Origin: ARS98 sp030744725
GTDB taxonomy: Bacteria > Planctomycetota > Planctomycetia > Pirellulales > Pirellulaceae
Direction of reading: 5' to 3'
Length of the DNA stretch: 23,186 nt
NCBI GenBank assembly: GCA_030744725.1
Contig: JASLPZ010000084.1
Coordinates: 1 to 23,186, forward strand
The notes below the pieces were generated by a model, which was not told where the DNA came from, did no database searches, and saw nothing but the letters and a program-made list of their open reading frames with translations. Within the stretch, counting starts at the first letter, position 1. Every line of letters begins with the position of its first letter. Positions 7,296-16,248 of the stretch are shown here, one piece after another. Both the position numbers and the translations under genes were made by a program.

Positions 7296-10200
7296 CTAAT
7301 CGTCCAATCCAGAACGCAAGAGTTGCTGAGCGATACCGAAATCGAATGCGTCAACGTAATAGGTCAACCGCGATAAGTCACGTTGCATGGGGGCTTTCTC
7401 TTCAACGTTTGTCGTCGCGGCCAGTCGTTCCTGCAGGTTTCGCCATGCCGAGAAAACGTGTTTGTACCCCTGCGTGTAACACTCGACCAACGCAGCGTCG
7501 CGCTGGCGGACAGCGTTGTTCAGTCCTTCGATATCGGCGCGAGCCAGTCGTTTGTCGGCAGGCGTGGCGTTCATCGCGAAACTGGTCAGGCGACCGGCAA
7601 ACTCCAGAACATGTTCCGCGTAGGCTTGTTCGATCGCATTACGAGTTTCGGGGATTCGTAGAACCAACTGCTCCAGCAGCTCGACTCCGTCACGCGATTC
7701 GCTCCGGCGGAAACTCTGCCAGGCCAACGCGTGATAGGCGATCAGCGAGTCTGGAAACTGGCTGCGGACCTGGTCGAAGGTTCGCGTGGCACCCAACGTC
7801 CGGTCGTGTTTCAATTGTACCAGTCCAAGGGCCAAACCGGGTTCGGGCTGGTCTGGCGCGAGCAGCTGGGCGGTGTCTGCCTGTTGCACGACGCGGGGGT
7901 CATAGCGACCTCGCAAGTAGCCTAACGTCATAGCGATGGCATCCTTGGCTTCGGTTGTCATCCGCGGTGGCGTGGCGTCGGGGACGAACAGGTGTGGCGT
8001 CTGCCGTGCGCTGACCGTGGACTCAGCCGCCAGACGCGTTTCCAGGAATCGGTAAAGTTCGCCAACGTCGATCCGATGATCCTGATTGGAATCCGCTTTT
8101 CCTTGATAGGCTGCGGCGGCTGCCGCGCCGAACATGCCTTGCGTGGCTGCGGCATTGGGCAAACCGTTTTGGCCGGTTTCGCAACTGGCAATCACCGTAA
8201 CCGACACGGAGACGGGTCGCGTTGGACTGGGCTTAACCGCCTCGGCCAGTTCACGCGGCGAGGGATATCGATCGGGCAGGCGATCCACCGACTGGTGTGT
8301 TGTATCGAGCATCAAGACCTTTTCAGCGGCCCCACTCGATTCCATCTGTTCGAGTAGCCAACGCAAACTGAGCGCGGACGATTCGACACGACGTTCGTCG
8401 AAACCTTGGGGTGCGAGGTAGCCTTGCCGATTTGGATCGATGTAACCATGGCCAACAAAATAGACGATTAGCTGGGATCCCGGTTTCACGCGATCCAAAA
8501 ACTGCGGGATACTGTTTTCCAGTTTCACGCGCGTCGCATTGTGCTCCACCAGCAGTTGGGCCGTTGGCACGCGATAATGGACCCGCAACGCGTGGTGCAT
8601 CGACAGTGCATCTGCCCCGGCAAAGGCCGATGTCGGCAGTCGCGGGTTGTCGTAGTCGTCGTGTCCAATCACCAACGCCCAAGCCCGGTCGTCCGGCTGT
8701 GGTTCGACGGAGATTAACACGGCGTCGCGGACGGCCGGATCCGGCGAGCGACGTTGGACCGTCAGCCGGTCCCCCGAGCGGAGAAAATAGAAGTCGACCG
8801 GCGCCTCTTCGCCGTCTATTTCGATTCGACAGCGGGTGTCTGTTCGAAAGGTCGCTGTAGTTCCGTCAGCCGTATCGATCTCGAACATCTGTTTGCCGTA
8901 GTTGATAGTCGTCAACGTGCCGAATTCCATCACGTCTCGAAATGCCTCGATGCGATTGACCATAGCATCGTACTGAATTGAAACGGAGTCTTTTTCGCGG
9001 AGGTCATGCAGGGCGAGCGGCCGCCCGTCTTCCGCTGTGTCGCCGTTCAAGGTGATCGGGCAGTCGGATCCCAGGGCCAGCTGCAGTTCGCGAGCATTCG
9101 GCGCGTCCCATTGTTGGCCAATCCGAAGTGTGAGTTCGTTGCCTGACGCCGTCACCAAGAACCCTCTCACGCTAATCGTGCGGAGCGCATCGATCGCTGT
9201 CGCTTTCCGCTGGTCACCATCTCCAATATGTTGCACTTTGACGCGATCTTGCGGCTTGAGATGAGCCAGTTCGAACTTACGGCCCGCGTTGGAGTTGGCG
9301 CCGTTCAAGCGAATCGTGGCCGCCTCGCTCAACACCAAGTCCATGGGCGACGTATCCCCAGCCGGAATGACACGTAACGACTTGGTACGTGGGTACACTT
9401 CGACCAGCACGCCAGCCAGTCTCACAGACAGTTCACGCGAAACGAAGAATTCGGCAAACTCATCGTCGTCGCGCTGCAAGTAGGAAATCGATACCATGTC
9501 TCCTTCGACCAGATCTTCCAACGTGGCACGCTCGTCATTGACAAACACGCGATCCATTTCGGCATTCACGGGAATGCTCTGAGGTGAACTTCCATCGGCA
9601 GGCAGCAGAAAGAATCGTTGATTGGGCAAATCGATTTGCACGACCTGGCCTTCGGTCGGCCGTACAATGGGCGCGGGTGCGGGGGGAGCTGGCTTCTTGC
9701 CGCTGGGAAACAACGCCACACCGATGCTTAGGACCACGCTGCAGGCGAGCACCGCGATCGTCAGAAAGCGTTTGCGTTGGGCTTTCGTAGCAGCTTGTTC
9801 TACCGCTTCCAACGCTTCTGGCGAGGGCTCGGCCGGCGGCGCTTCTCCGTCGGTACTCAGATCGGCCAACACTTCTTTGGCGGATTGGTAACGTAGCGTC
9901 GGGTTCTTTTGCGTCAGCTTGTGAATGACATGGGTCAGGTCAGCCGGAACACCTTCCAGCACGCGCCCGATTTCCGGCAACTGCTGATCGGCCGTCGAAT
10001 GCCACATCATCCAGGCGATCTGTTGGTCGCGACCGTACAGATTCAGGCCGGGAAACAACGCTTTGAAGTATTCGCCGCACATCAGCTCGTAGGAGGTGAA
10101 GCCGAGCGAATACAAGTCGCTATGTGGTCCCACCGTGCCAAATTGATCCGAGACAACTTCCGGCGCGATGTATTTGGTGGTGCCTTTGACGACACTGCCG

Positions 10201-10664
10201 TCGTCACCTTGAAGTCGCCGTGCGATGCCGAAGTCACCCAGTTTTACTCGGTGGTTTCGATCGACCATCAAATTCGCGGGCTTGATGTCGCCGTGCACGA
10301 TCCCGTTCTCGTGCATAAATTGAAGGGCGTGCAACGTGTAGTTCAGCGTTAATCGCAGATCTTTCAAATCGACCGGGTTGCCATCCAGCATCTCCGCCAG
10401 GTTGCCTTGCATTCGCTCCAAGATCAGCCAACCTCGCTCACGCACCACATCGTAGATTGTCATGATGTGGGGGTGTTCCAGCGAGGCCAACAGCTGAGCC
10501 TCTTGCCAATAGCGTTCCAACTGCTGCGGGTCCGCGAGAAACTGCGGATGGATCTGCTTGATGGCGACCTCACGGCCCAGTTCATGATCGCGCGCGCTGG
10601 ACACCGTGGCAAAATCACCGCGGCCAATGGTCTCCAGGATTTCGTAGCGCTCGTGAGAGGACAT
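7296..10664 (-). CDS. Membrane Ser/Thr protein kinase with pseudo-caspase (peptidase C14-like) domain
   Basis: With the ATG at 10664 the protein has 1122 residues. The kinase domain (about 6-270) shows GRGDFATV, the ATP-binding Lys of VAIK (36), HGDIKPAN (catalytic Asp 126, a non-RD type) and DFG (144-146). A membrane helix follows at about 300-320. Next come four beta-rich repeats of about 75 residues each (340-655), then a caspase-like domain (about 660-893) with the His in FVGHGY (739). The position of the catalytic Cys reads LDTTHQ, with Thr 789 instead of Cys, so it is probably protease-dead. An EF-hand-type loop (DSNQDHRIDVGE, 858-869) lies inside this domain. The tail is helical and TPR-like. 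The topology suggests a cytoplasmic kinase and an exported sensor part. A TTG at 10730 would add 22 residues ahead of the kinase fold and is less likely. Confidence 0.9.
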   Translation of the reverse strand: MSSHERYEILETIGRGDFATVSSARDHELGREVAIKQIHPQFLADPQQLERYWQEAQLLASLEHPHIMTIYDVVRERGWLILERMQGNLAEMLDGNPVDLKDLRLTLNYTLHALQFMHENGIVHGDIKPANLMVDRNHRVKLGDFGIARRLQGDDGSVVKGTTKYIAPEVVSDQFGTVGPHSDLYSLGFTSYELMCGEYFKALFPGLNLYGRDQQIAWMMWHSTADQQLPEIGRVLEGVPADLTHVIHKLTQKNPTLRYQSAKEVLADLSTDGEAPPAEPSPEALEAVEQAATKAQRKRFLTIAVLACSVVLSIGVALFPSGKKPAPPAPAPIVRPTEGQVVQIDLPNQRFFLLPADGSSPQSIPVNAEMDRVFVNDERATLEDLVEGDMVSISYLQRDDDEFAEFFVSRELSVRLAGVLVEVYPRTKSLRVIPAGDTSPMDLVLSEAATIRLNGANSNAGRKFELAHLKPQDRVKVQHIGDGDQRKATAIDALRTISVRGFLVTASGNELTLRIGQQWDAPNARELQLALGSDCPITLNGDTAEDGRPLALHDLREKDSVSIQYDAMVNRIEAFRDVMEFGTLTTINYGKQMFEIDTADGTTATFRTDTRCRIEIDGEEAPVDFYFLRSGDRLTVQRRSPDPAVRDAVLISVEPQPDDRAWALVIGHDDYDNPRLPTSAFAGADALSMHHALRVHYRVPTAQLLVEHNATRVKLENSIPQFLDRVKPGSQLIVYFVGHGYIDPNRQGYLAPQGFDERRVESSALSLRWLLEQMESSGAAEKVLMLDTTHQSVDRLPDRYPSPRELAEAVKPSPTRPVSVSVTVIASCETGQNGLPNAAATQGMFGAAAAAAYQGKADSNQDHRIDVGELYRFLETRLAAESTVSARQTPHLFVPDATPPRMTTEAKDAIAMTLGYLRGRYDPRVVQQADTAQLLAPDQPEPGLALGLVQLKHDRTLGATRTFDQVRSQFPDSLIAYHALAWQSFRRSESRDGVELLEQLVLRIPETRNAIEQAYAEHVLEFAGRLTSFAMNATPADKRLARADIEGLNNAVRQRDAALVECYTQGYKHVFSAWRNLQERLAATTNVEEKAPMQRDLSRLTYYVDAFDFGIAQQLLRSGLDD

Positions 10665-10726
10665 CGACAAAACAGTTTCCAGGTTAGACGAAACGTGCCA
10701 ACGAAGAACATCACCGGCAAAGGAGC

Positions 10727-11635
10727 TCAATCATCGACTAACGTCGACAGCAATTCCTCCAAGTGGCGGTCATTGGGTGGTCCGGACGCGCTGACTTGAC
10801 CGGTCAAACCACTATAGCGATCGTTGTTCTCGGCATGCAGTAAATCAAGTACTTGTTTATACCGCCGACGCTCCGTAGCATAATCCCCTTTGTTATAAGC
10901 CTGCAACGCCTCGCGCAGAAGTTGCCGATACCGCTGTGGTTGGGGGACGGGCCGGCTGTAATACATTTCAACGTCCCCGCGGGCAGACTTCTTGGTCGTC
11001 CGTTCGGCGGGCGCGCCGTCGGTTTCGACGAATAGCAACGCAGCCGACATGCCAAAACTGACGGCCAGCGCGGCGACGAGCAGCCAGGGGTTCGAGGTGC
11101 GTGCATTCTCCTGGTCGACGTCAATGCGCGTCGCTTCTTCCAATTGGAGGACGGGTAATTGGCCATCATGACCAAGCTCGACACGGGTTTCCGATGCGTC
11201 GGCCGCAATGAACCGGGCTGGCCGCGCTTCACGGGATGGTTTGGAGGGCGAACGTCTCGCATTTTTCGCGGCAGATGAGGAGGATTTGGTGACCGGAGGT
11301 GGGGTGGATGGCGGCGCTGCCTTGGGTGGGGTGGATGGCGGCGCTGCCTTGCCCGCCGCAGTGCCTGGCAATGATCGGCCTTTAACACTAGCCACATTGG
11401 CAGTTTCTGATACCGAGGGAGACGGTGACTGTCCCGGCGGGTACAAGTTTGCTGTCTCAGGATACCTTGTCTCTGTGGCCGTCTCTGTGGCCGGCGTTTC
11501 TCCAACGGTCCGCGTCGCACTCTTCGTGATTGGGAACTGCGCCTGACAATGGGGGCATGACGCCAGCTTTCCGACGAGCTCGGCAGCGGCAAGCAGCTCT
11601 TTGCTGCAGGTCGGGCATTGTACAGAAACGGACAT
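10727..11635 (-). CDS. Zinc-ribbon, single-span membrane protein of unknown function
   Basis: The protein has 302 residues. An N-terminal zinc ribbon has CPTC at 7-10 and CPHC at 27-30, typical of the short ribbons common on planctomycete membrane proteins. A long Pro/Ser/Ala/Thr-rich low-complexity linker (about 40-140) follows, including a 9-residue repeat (AAPPSTPPK/P). A membrane helix lies at about 184-203 and a small helical tail of about 95 residues contains a TPR-like segment. The N-terminus is therefore probably cytoplasmic. It lies nine bases after tadC and just ahead of the kinase gene, so it may work with either the pilus motor or the kinase. I recognise no enzyme motif. Confidence 0.8.
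   Translation of the reverse strand: MSVSVQCPTCSKELLAAAELVGKLASCPHCQAQFPITKSATRTVGETPATETATETRYPETANLYPPGQSPSPSVSETANVASVKGRSLPGTAAGKAAPPSTPPKAAPPSTPPPVTKSSSSAAKNARRSPSKPSREARPARFIAADASETRVELGHDGQLPVLQLEEATRIDVDQENARTSNPWLLVAALAVSFGMSAALLFVETDGAPAERTTKKSARGDVEMYYSRPVPQPQRYRQLLREALQAYNKGDYATERRRYKQVLDLLHAENNDRYSGLTGQVSASGPPNDRHLEELLSTLVDD
11299..11351 (-). repeat. 27-nt tandem repeat, two copies
   Basis: The 26 bases 11299-11324 recur exactly at 11326-11351 (period 27). They encode two AAPPSTPP units in the linker of the zinc-ribbon protein. Confidence 0.8.
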
Positions 11636-11644
11636 TTGTTTTGA

Positions 11645-12595
11645 TTATAGCTCCCATCCGAACATAAAATAATTCAGTGCAAAAGGCCCCAAAATGATTA
11701 GAACGGCCGATGCCATCACGAGGATGCCTGGTAACAGCATGTTCACACCCGCTTCACCAGCAATCGTCTCGGCGCGTTGGCTGCGTTTGACGCGCAAGAT
11801 GTCGGCTTGAGTGCGAAAAATGTTCGAAAGAGGAGTTCCCAGCTCTTCGCTTTGAATGATGGACCCGACGATGCCCCCGATCTCTTCGTCATTCAATCGC
11901 GATCTCAAGTTGTCAAACGCTTCGGTACGGGCTTTGCCCATATTCATATCCGTGAGCACGCGACCGAATTCTGTTGCCACGGCGTGTCCTTCAAATTCTT
12001 TGACGGACTGTTTGAGCGATTCCAAGAAGCTGGCACCTGCGTCCATCAGCAGTGTCATCAGGTCCAAGAAGAAAGGTAGACGACGCTTGATGGTGACGAG
12101 GCGTTGCCGCGCGCGCCGCGTGAGACTTCTTCGGATCAGCCATGCCGTCACGACGGTCAAAACGCACGCAGACACCGTTCCCGCCATACCCATGTACGTC
12201 AGGCAAACGAAGAAATATGCCGGCGACATCAGCAGTGCGAAGAGCTGGCCACGGGCCAGGTATTCTTCAGGCAACCAGAACCGACTCAGCCCGGCCGCTT
12301 GGATCTCTCGATAGATCTCCGGCAACTGTTCGCGAAAAGCAGCTCGATTCAGCCGGGCCATCAACTGAATCAAAGGTTGGAACAGGCGATAGGCGGAGTC
12401 GGTTTTTCGGAGCGCGTTGATACGGCTGATGTCGTAGCGCCATTCCGCCTCTTGCTCGAGATCTTCGGTCGTCAACGCCCGAATCACCCACCAGGTAGCC
12501 ATTGCCAGCGCCGCCGCCAATACCGCGCACGGCAACAGCGCCAAAGCATCCGATTCAGCAGGATCGGCTTGTTGTGCGAGTATTCCCATCATCAT
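11645..12595 (-). CDS. tadC: Tad pilus inner-membrane platform protein TadC
   Basis: The protein has 316 residues. A first membrane helix lies at about 20-40, a further hydrophobic pair at about 118-155, a type II secretion F domain at about 170-295 (LPFFLDLMTLLMDAGASF and the SEELGTPLSN block), and a final membrane helix near 285-310. In Tad systems TadB and TadC together form the platform that couples the TadA ATPase to pilin extrusion. The gene lies 36 bases after tadB and nine bases before the zinc-ribbon gene. Three consecutive ATG codons stand at the start; the first is given. Confidence 0.9.
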   Translation of the reverse strand: MMMGILAQQADPAESDALALLPCAVLAAALAMATWWVIRALTTEDLEQEAEWRYDISRINALRKTDSAYRLFQPLIQLMARLNRAAFREQLPEIYREIQAAGLSRFWLPEEYLARGQLFALLMSPAYFFVCLTYMGMAGTVSACVLTVVTAWLIRRSLTRRARQRLVTIKRRLPFFLDLMTLLMDAGASFLESLKQSVKEFEGHAVATEFGRVLTDMNMGKARTEAFDNLRSRLNDEEIGGIVGSIIQSEELGTPLSNIFRTQADILRVKRSQRAETIAGEAGVNMLLPGILVMASAVLIILGPFALNYFMFGWEL

Positions 12596-12631
12596 GTTTC
12601 ACACTTCGCTAAAGGCGCCAGCGCAATTGGT

Positions 12632-13477
12632 TCAAATATCCGCATTCAGAATCTTCAAAGCCCACAGGTAGGCAATCAGGTTCAGCATTCCAGCCATCGA
12701 CAAGATGATCTGGCCAGGCAACGTCACGAACAGCAGTTCCGTATTCTGCGGATCGACAAAGTAGTAGACAACCAACAGAATCGCCGGGACGATCGCCATG
12801 TAGACGGCTGACTTGCGGGCTTGAGCCGTTTCCGCGTGGACCTTGCGTTCCAATCGCTGTAGTTCGACCACCGATTGTGAAATCCGTTCGACGGTTTCAT
12901 TCAGTCGACCACCACTCTCTCGGCTGGCCAACAGGGCCGCGGCGAACAACACAAAGTTCTCGCTCTTCAAATCGTCTTTAGCCTCGGTCAACGTCCGTTC
13001 CAATGGCTTGCCTAGTTTGTACGCACCTGAAATCTGCGTGAATTCCTGGCTGATCGGTTTGGGGCATTCGACTGCCAGCAGTTCCAGCGATTGAGGAATA
13101 GAGAGCCCCGCGCGGATCGCGCTAGAGAACATGACCATTGCGTCGGCCAACTGATCTTCGATCTTCTGTCGTCGCGCCTCCGACAATCGTCGCACCACAT
13201 ACCAGGGACCGGCGCACATTAACAGCGCAGCGCACAGGGCGAAGACGAGCGCGTCGAATCCAATCCACATCGTTAGCAACGTCGCCACGACGATGGCCAG
13301 CCACGCGTTGATCCAGCGTCGTAGATGCTTTGTAGTCGCCCGCAAGCTGCGCAAGCGGTCCGCCAGGTCGCCTTCCACAAAGTCGATGGCCCGCGCATAG
13401 TTACCCAGATTCGCATAGGTGGCACCCACCACGCAAGCTCCGATGACCGCACTGCAAGCGATGGACATGGAATCCAT
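12632..13477 (-). CDS. tadB: Tad pilus inner-membrane platform protein TadB
   Basis: The protein has 281 residues. Membrane helices lie near 4-24, 56-95 and 224-275, with a type II secretion F domain between (QLADAMVMFSSAIRAGLSIP, then ESGGRLNETVERIS). It is the usual partner of TadC and acts in the inner membrane with TadA. The gene follows tadA after 81 bases in the same direction. The first ATG is used; a second ATG three codons on is equally possible. Confidence 0.9.
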   Translation of the reverse strand: MDSMSIACSAVIGACVVGATYANLGNYARAIDFVEGDLADRLRSLRATTKHLRRWINAWLAIVVATLLTMWIGFDALVFALCAALLMCAGPWYVVRRLSEARRQKIEDQLADAMVMFSSAIRAGLSIPQSLELLAVECPKPISQEFTQISGAYKLGKPLERTLTEAKDDLKSENFVLFAAALLASRESGGRLNETVERISQSVVELQRLERKVHAETAQARKSAVYMAIVPAILLVVYYFVDPQNTELLFVTLPGQIILSMAGMLNLIAYLWALKILNADI

Positions 13478-13558
13478 GACGTCTCAAAGGGTTCGAATCT
13501 GGTGGTTGGTTAGCATCGGTCGGGGTTACCAGCCGCGGAATTACTTCTCGACAAGTCT

Positions 13559-15508
13559 TTATTCCGACACGGTCGACGAAGAATCGCCGGGTGCGGGCAG
13601 CTTCCGCCCGTTGCCGCCATCGGAGTTTCCGTACAAGAATTCCAGTTCTAGCAAATGTTGTTCCACTAACGAATCAATGAACGAAGGCATATAGCCGGTC
13701 GGCTGCAGGCTAACGCCGTTGCGGCGATTAAAAATGTCGGTGATCATTACATCTGTAGTGACAGGGTGCACACCGGTTACTTCCGAAACCTGCGTGACCA
13801 CACGTTTCCCCGTTGGCAGCCGGTCGATGTGGACAATCACGTCGATGGCCGAGGCAATCTGTCGATGGATTGAACTGACCGGCAACTCGGCACCCATCAA
13901 CATCAGCAGTTCCAGTCGCTCGATCACTTCCTGGGCGCTGTTGGCGTGCACCGTCGTCATGGAGCCCGCATGTCCGGTGTTCATGGCTTGCACCATGTCC
14001 AGCGCCTCGGAGCCACGGCATTCCCCGACGATGATGCGATCTGGTCGCATCCGCAACGAGTTGCGAACGAGGTCCCGAATCGTGTACGCGCCCACACCTT
14101 CGACGTTGGGTGGCTTGCTTTCCAGCGATGCCACATGCTCTTGATGCATGCGTAGCTCGCACGTGTCCTCGATCGTCACGATCCGTTCTTTGTACGGGAT
14201 AAAGCTGCTCAACACATTCAGCATGGTCGTCTTGCCTGAGCCGGTGCCGCCGCTGATCAGGATGCTGCGGTGGTCGATTACGGCCGCACGCACAAAGGTG
14301 GCGGCCGCCCGTGTGATGCTGGCGAACTCTATCAAGTCGTCCATCGTCAGGCGTTGGATGGGAAACTTGCGAATCGTCAGGCAGGGGCCGAAGATCGCCA
14401 ACGGCGGAATGATGGCGTTCACTCGAGAACCATCGGGCAGTCGAGCGTCGACCAGCGGTTGGCTCTTGTCGATGCGGCGACCGACCTGCGCCACAATCCG
14501 CTCGATGATCGACTCTGTCACTTTCTCCGAGATAAACCGTCGTCCGGATTTTTCGATAATGCCGTCTCGTTCAACGTAGATCTGGTCGCTGCGGACCACC
14601 ATGATTTCCGTAATGGTGGGAGCGCGTAGCAAGTCCTGCAGTGGGCCGAACCCAAACACAATGTCCTTCAAGTCCTTCTTCAGCATCCGCAGCACGAGAT
14701 ACCGGCGGAGTTGGTCGTGCAAGTGCGGTCGCAATTGGTTGAACACACTGGCAAACCGTTCTTCGATGCAGTGGATCTTGCTGCTGATGTCGGGAAGCTC
14801 TTCGAGCTGCAGCTTTTCGCGACCGAATTGCAACAGGCTGTGCAGCTCGGTTTCGCGTTCTGGAACCAGCGTGGCGGGCACGTCGAATTCATTGGAGGTC
14901 AGTGCGGCCAGATCGAAAATATCGTCAGTGCCCGTTTCCATGATCAGTTGATTGATTGCATGGTCCCGCAACGCCAACCCGCAAATCTCCTCGATCAATA
15001 CCTCGTTGTCCGCGCCGAACAGGTTTAGCTCGCGGGCTACGTCTTCGATGTTGTTTTCGAGCAGCATGATGCTCTCGGTCTGACCGCTGCGGGTCGTTTC
15101 CAGGTCGTAGAGATCCAGCCGTTCGATCAACTTCTTGTGGATCCGCAATTCCAGATCTGCGATCTGCGCCCGCAGATGGGCTTCCAACTCGGAACGCGAT
15201 ACAGCGGTTGTCACGTCGGCGTCAAAGCTGATCGTGTAGGGCCAGATACGAACTTTGACCGAACTTGCGAAAGTGACGCGATCGCCTCCCAAGACTTCGG
15301 AATCGCCAACCAAGCAGCTATTCACACCGACGTTTTCCAGTTCGAGTTGATCGTCGTCCAAGCGGCGGACGACGGCGTGCCGGCGGGAAACCAAAGGGCT
15401 CTTCAGGACAATGTGGTTTCCCAAATCTCTGCCGAGGCAGATTTCCGTATCGTCCAACTCGACCATCGTGCGGCGGCTCTCGTTGACTTTGTTGAACCAG
15501 ATCTTCAT
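13559..15508 (-). CDS. tadA: FHA-domain TadA/CpaF pilus motor ATPase
   Basis: The protein has 649 residues from ATG-15508. The first 90 residues form a forkhead-associated (FHA) domain, with GR at about 26-27 and SRRH at 41-44, the residues that contact phosphothreonine peptides. A helical linker follows at about 95-235, then the CpaF-type secretion ATPase with Walker A GGTGSGKT (420-427), the IEDTCELR block and Walker-B-like RIIVGECRG (491-499). TadA powers pilus assembly and retraction at the inner membrane. CpaF proteins normally lack an FHA domain, so binding to a phosphorylated partner is implied. A TTG at 15523, overlapping the stop of the cpaB-like gene, would add five residues. Confidence 0.93.
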   Translation of the reverse strand: MKIWFNKVNESRRTMVELDDTEICLGRDLGNHIVLKSPLVSRRHAVVRRLDDDQLELENVGVNSCLVGDSEVLGGDRVTFASSVKVRIWPYTISFDADVTTAVSRSELEAHLRAQIADLELRIHKKLIERLDLYDLETTRSGQTESIMLLENNIEDVARELNLFGADNEVLIEEICGLALRDHAINQLIMETGTDDIFDLAALTSNEFDVPATLVPERETELHSLLQFGREKLQLEELPDISSKIHCIEERFASVFNQLRPHLHDQLRRYLVLRMLKKDLKDIVFGFGPLQDLLRAPTITEIMVVRSDQIYVERDGIIEKSGRRFISEKVTESIIERIVAQVGRRIDKSQPLVDARLPDGSRVNAIIPPLAIFGPCLTIRKFPIQRLTMDDLIEFASITRAAATFVRAAVIDHRSILISGGTGSGKTTMLNVLSSFIPYKERIVTIEDTCELRMHQEHVASLESKPPNVEGVGAYTIRDLVRNSLRMRPDRIIVGECRGSEALDMVQAMNTGHAGSMTTVHANSAQEVIERLELLMLMGAELPVSSIHRQIASAIDVIVHIDRLPTGKRVVTQVSEVTGVHPVTTDVMITDIFNRRNGVSLQPTGYMPSFIDSLVEQHLLELEFLYGNSDGGNGRKLPAPGDSSSTVSE

Positions 15509-15519
15509 CGCGCCACCAT

Positions 15520-16245
15520 TCAACTGCGTGAGAGTAAGATTACGCTAATGGTTCGATAATCACTCGTTAGAACACGCTCCGTGAGCTTGTCGAATCGGGC
15601 GACTTCTTCGGGGTCGCTCTGATCGATCACGATGCCGATTTTCTGCTCTTGCGCCGGAGATTGCCGATTGGCTCGCATGACTTCGACACGGCCCAACCGA
15701 TTGCCCAGCGTTTTCACCGTAAACGGCCCAAGGTCTTCAATCGCCCGCGGTAACGCCGCATCGGGTTCAATTCCCACATCGGCAGCAGCGCGCGTGACGG
15801 TACGATTGACATTCGGGAAGAGAAACTTGATGCGGTCGCCCGGCACGATCAGTTCGGGCACGATGCTGCGAGGATCGACGGAGATCCAAAACAGAAGTTC
15901 ATCTTTCTTCAGTGCCAGATTTGACGACGGCGTAACGTAGTCTTCGCGATGAATCAACTCGCCGCCTTGAAAAGCGTGGGTGGCACGCGTGCCGACGATC
16001 GTCGCTTCGTCCTTGTACAGGTAGACGAAATCCTTAAGATTCCTCGCGTGTCGTGCCGGGATGCGGACTTCGACGAAGTGCCGCTGCCGAAACGGTTCGC
16101 CAACTTGGATCGACGCACCCTCGCGAACACCCAGGAACGAAATACTATCAACGTCTTTTGTCTTGCTGTCCAGATAGACCCAATTAAGTACGGCACCTAA
16201 CAGGCCCAAGAATAATGCCACGACAATTCCTGGCGCACCTTTCAT
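15520..16245 (-). CDS. CpaB/RcpC-like Flp pilus assembly protein
   Basis: The protein has 241 residues, with an N-terminal membrane helix at about 5-25 and a SAF-like region (about 50-120), followed by a beta-rich region as in CpaB/RcpC. Family members sit in the periplasm and support pilus biogenesis together with the secretin. It is weakly conserved, so the family call comes from layout, position and the PARHARNL...GGELIHRED pattern. A clear ribosome-binding site (16253-16258) fixes the start. The gene begins three bases after the preceding gene, and its stop overlaps the possible TTG start of tadA. Confidence 0.7.
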   Translation of the reverse strand: MKGAPGIVVALFLGLLGAVLNWVYLDSKTKDVDSISFLGVREGASIQVGEPFRQRHFVEVRIPARHARNLKDFVYLYKDEATIVGTRATHAFQGGELIHREDYVTPSSNLALKKDELLFWISVDPRSIVPELIVPGDRIKFLFPNVNRTVTRAAADVGIEPDAALPRAIEDLGPFTVKTLGNRLGRVEVMRANRQSPAQEQKIGIVIDQSDPEEVARFDKLTERVLTSDYRTISVILLSRS

Positions 16246-16248
16246 CGA

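Noticed and set aside
10665..10730. TTG start at 10730 for the kinase gene
   Set aside because: It adds 22 residues unrelated to the kinase fold. ATG-10664 starts just before the first kinase strand.
13490..13500. GGTTCGAATCT, like the T-arm of a tRNA, between tadA and tadB
   Set aside because: No acceptor stem, D-arm or anticodon arm can be built around it on either strand.
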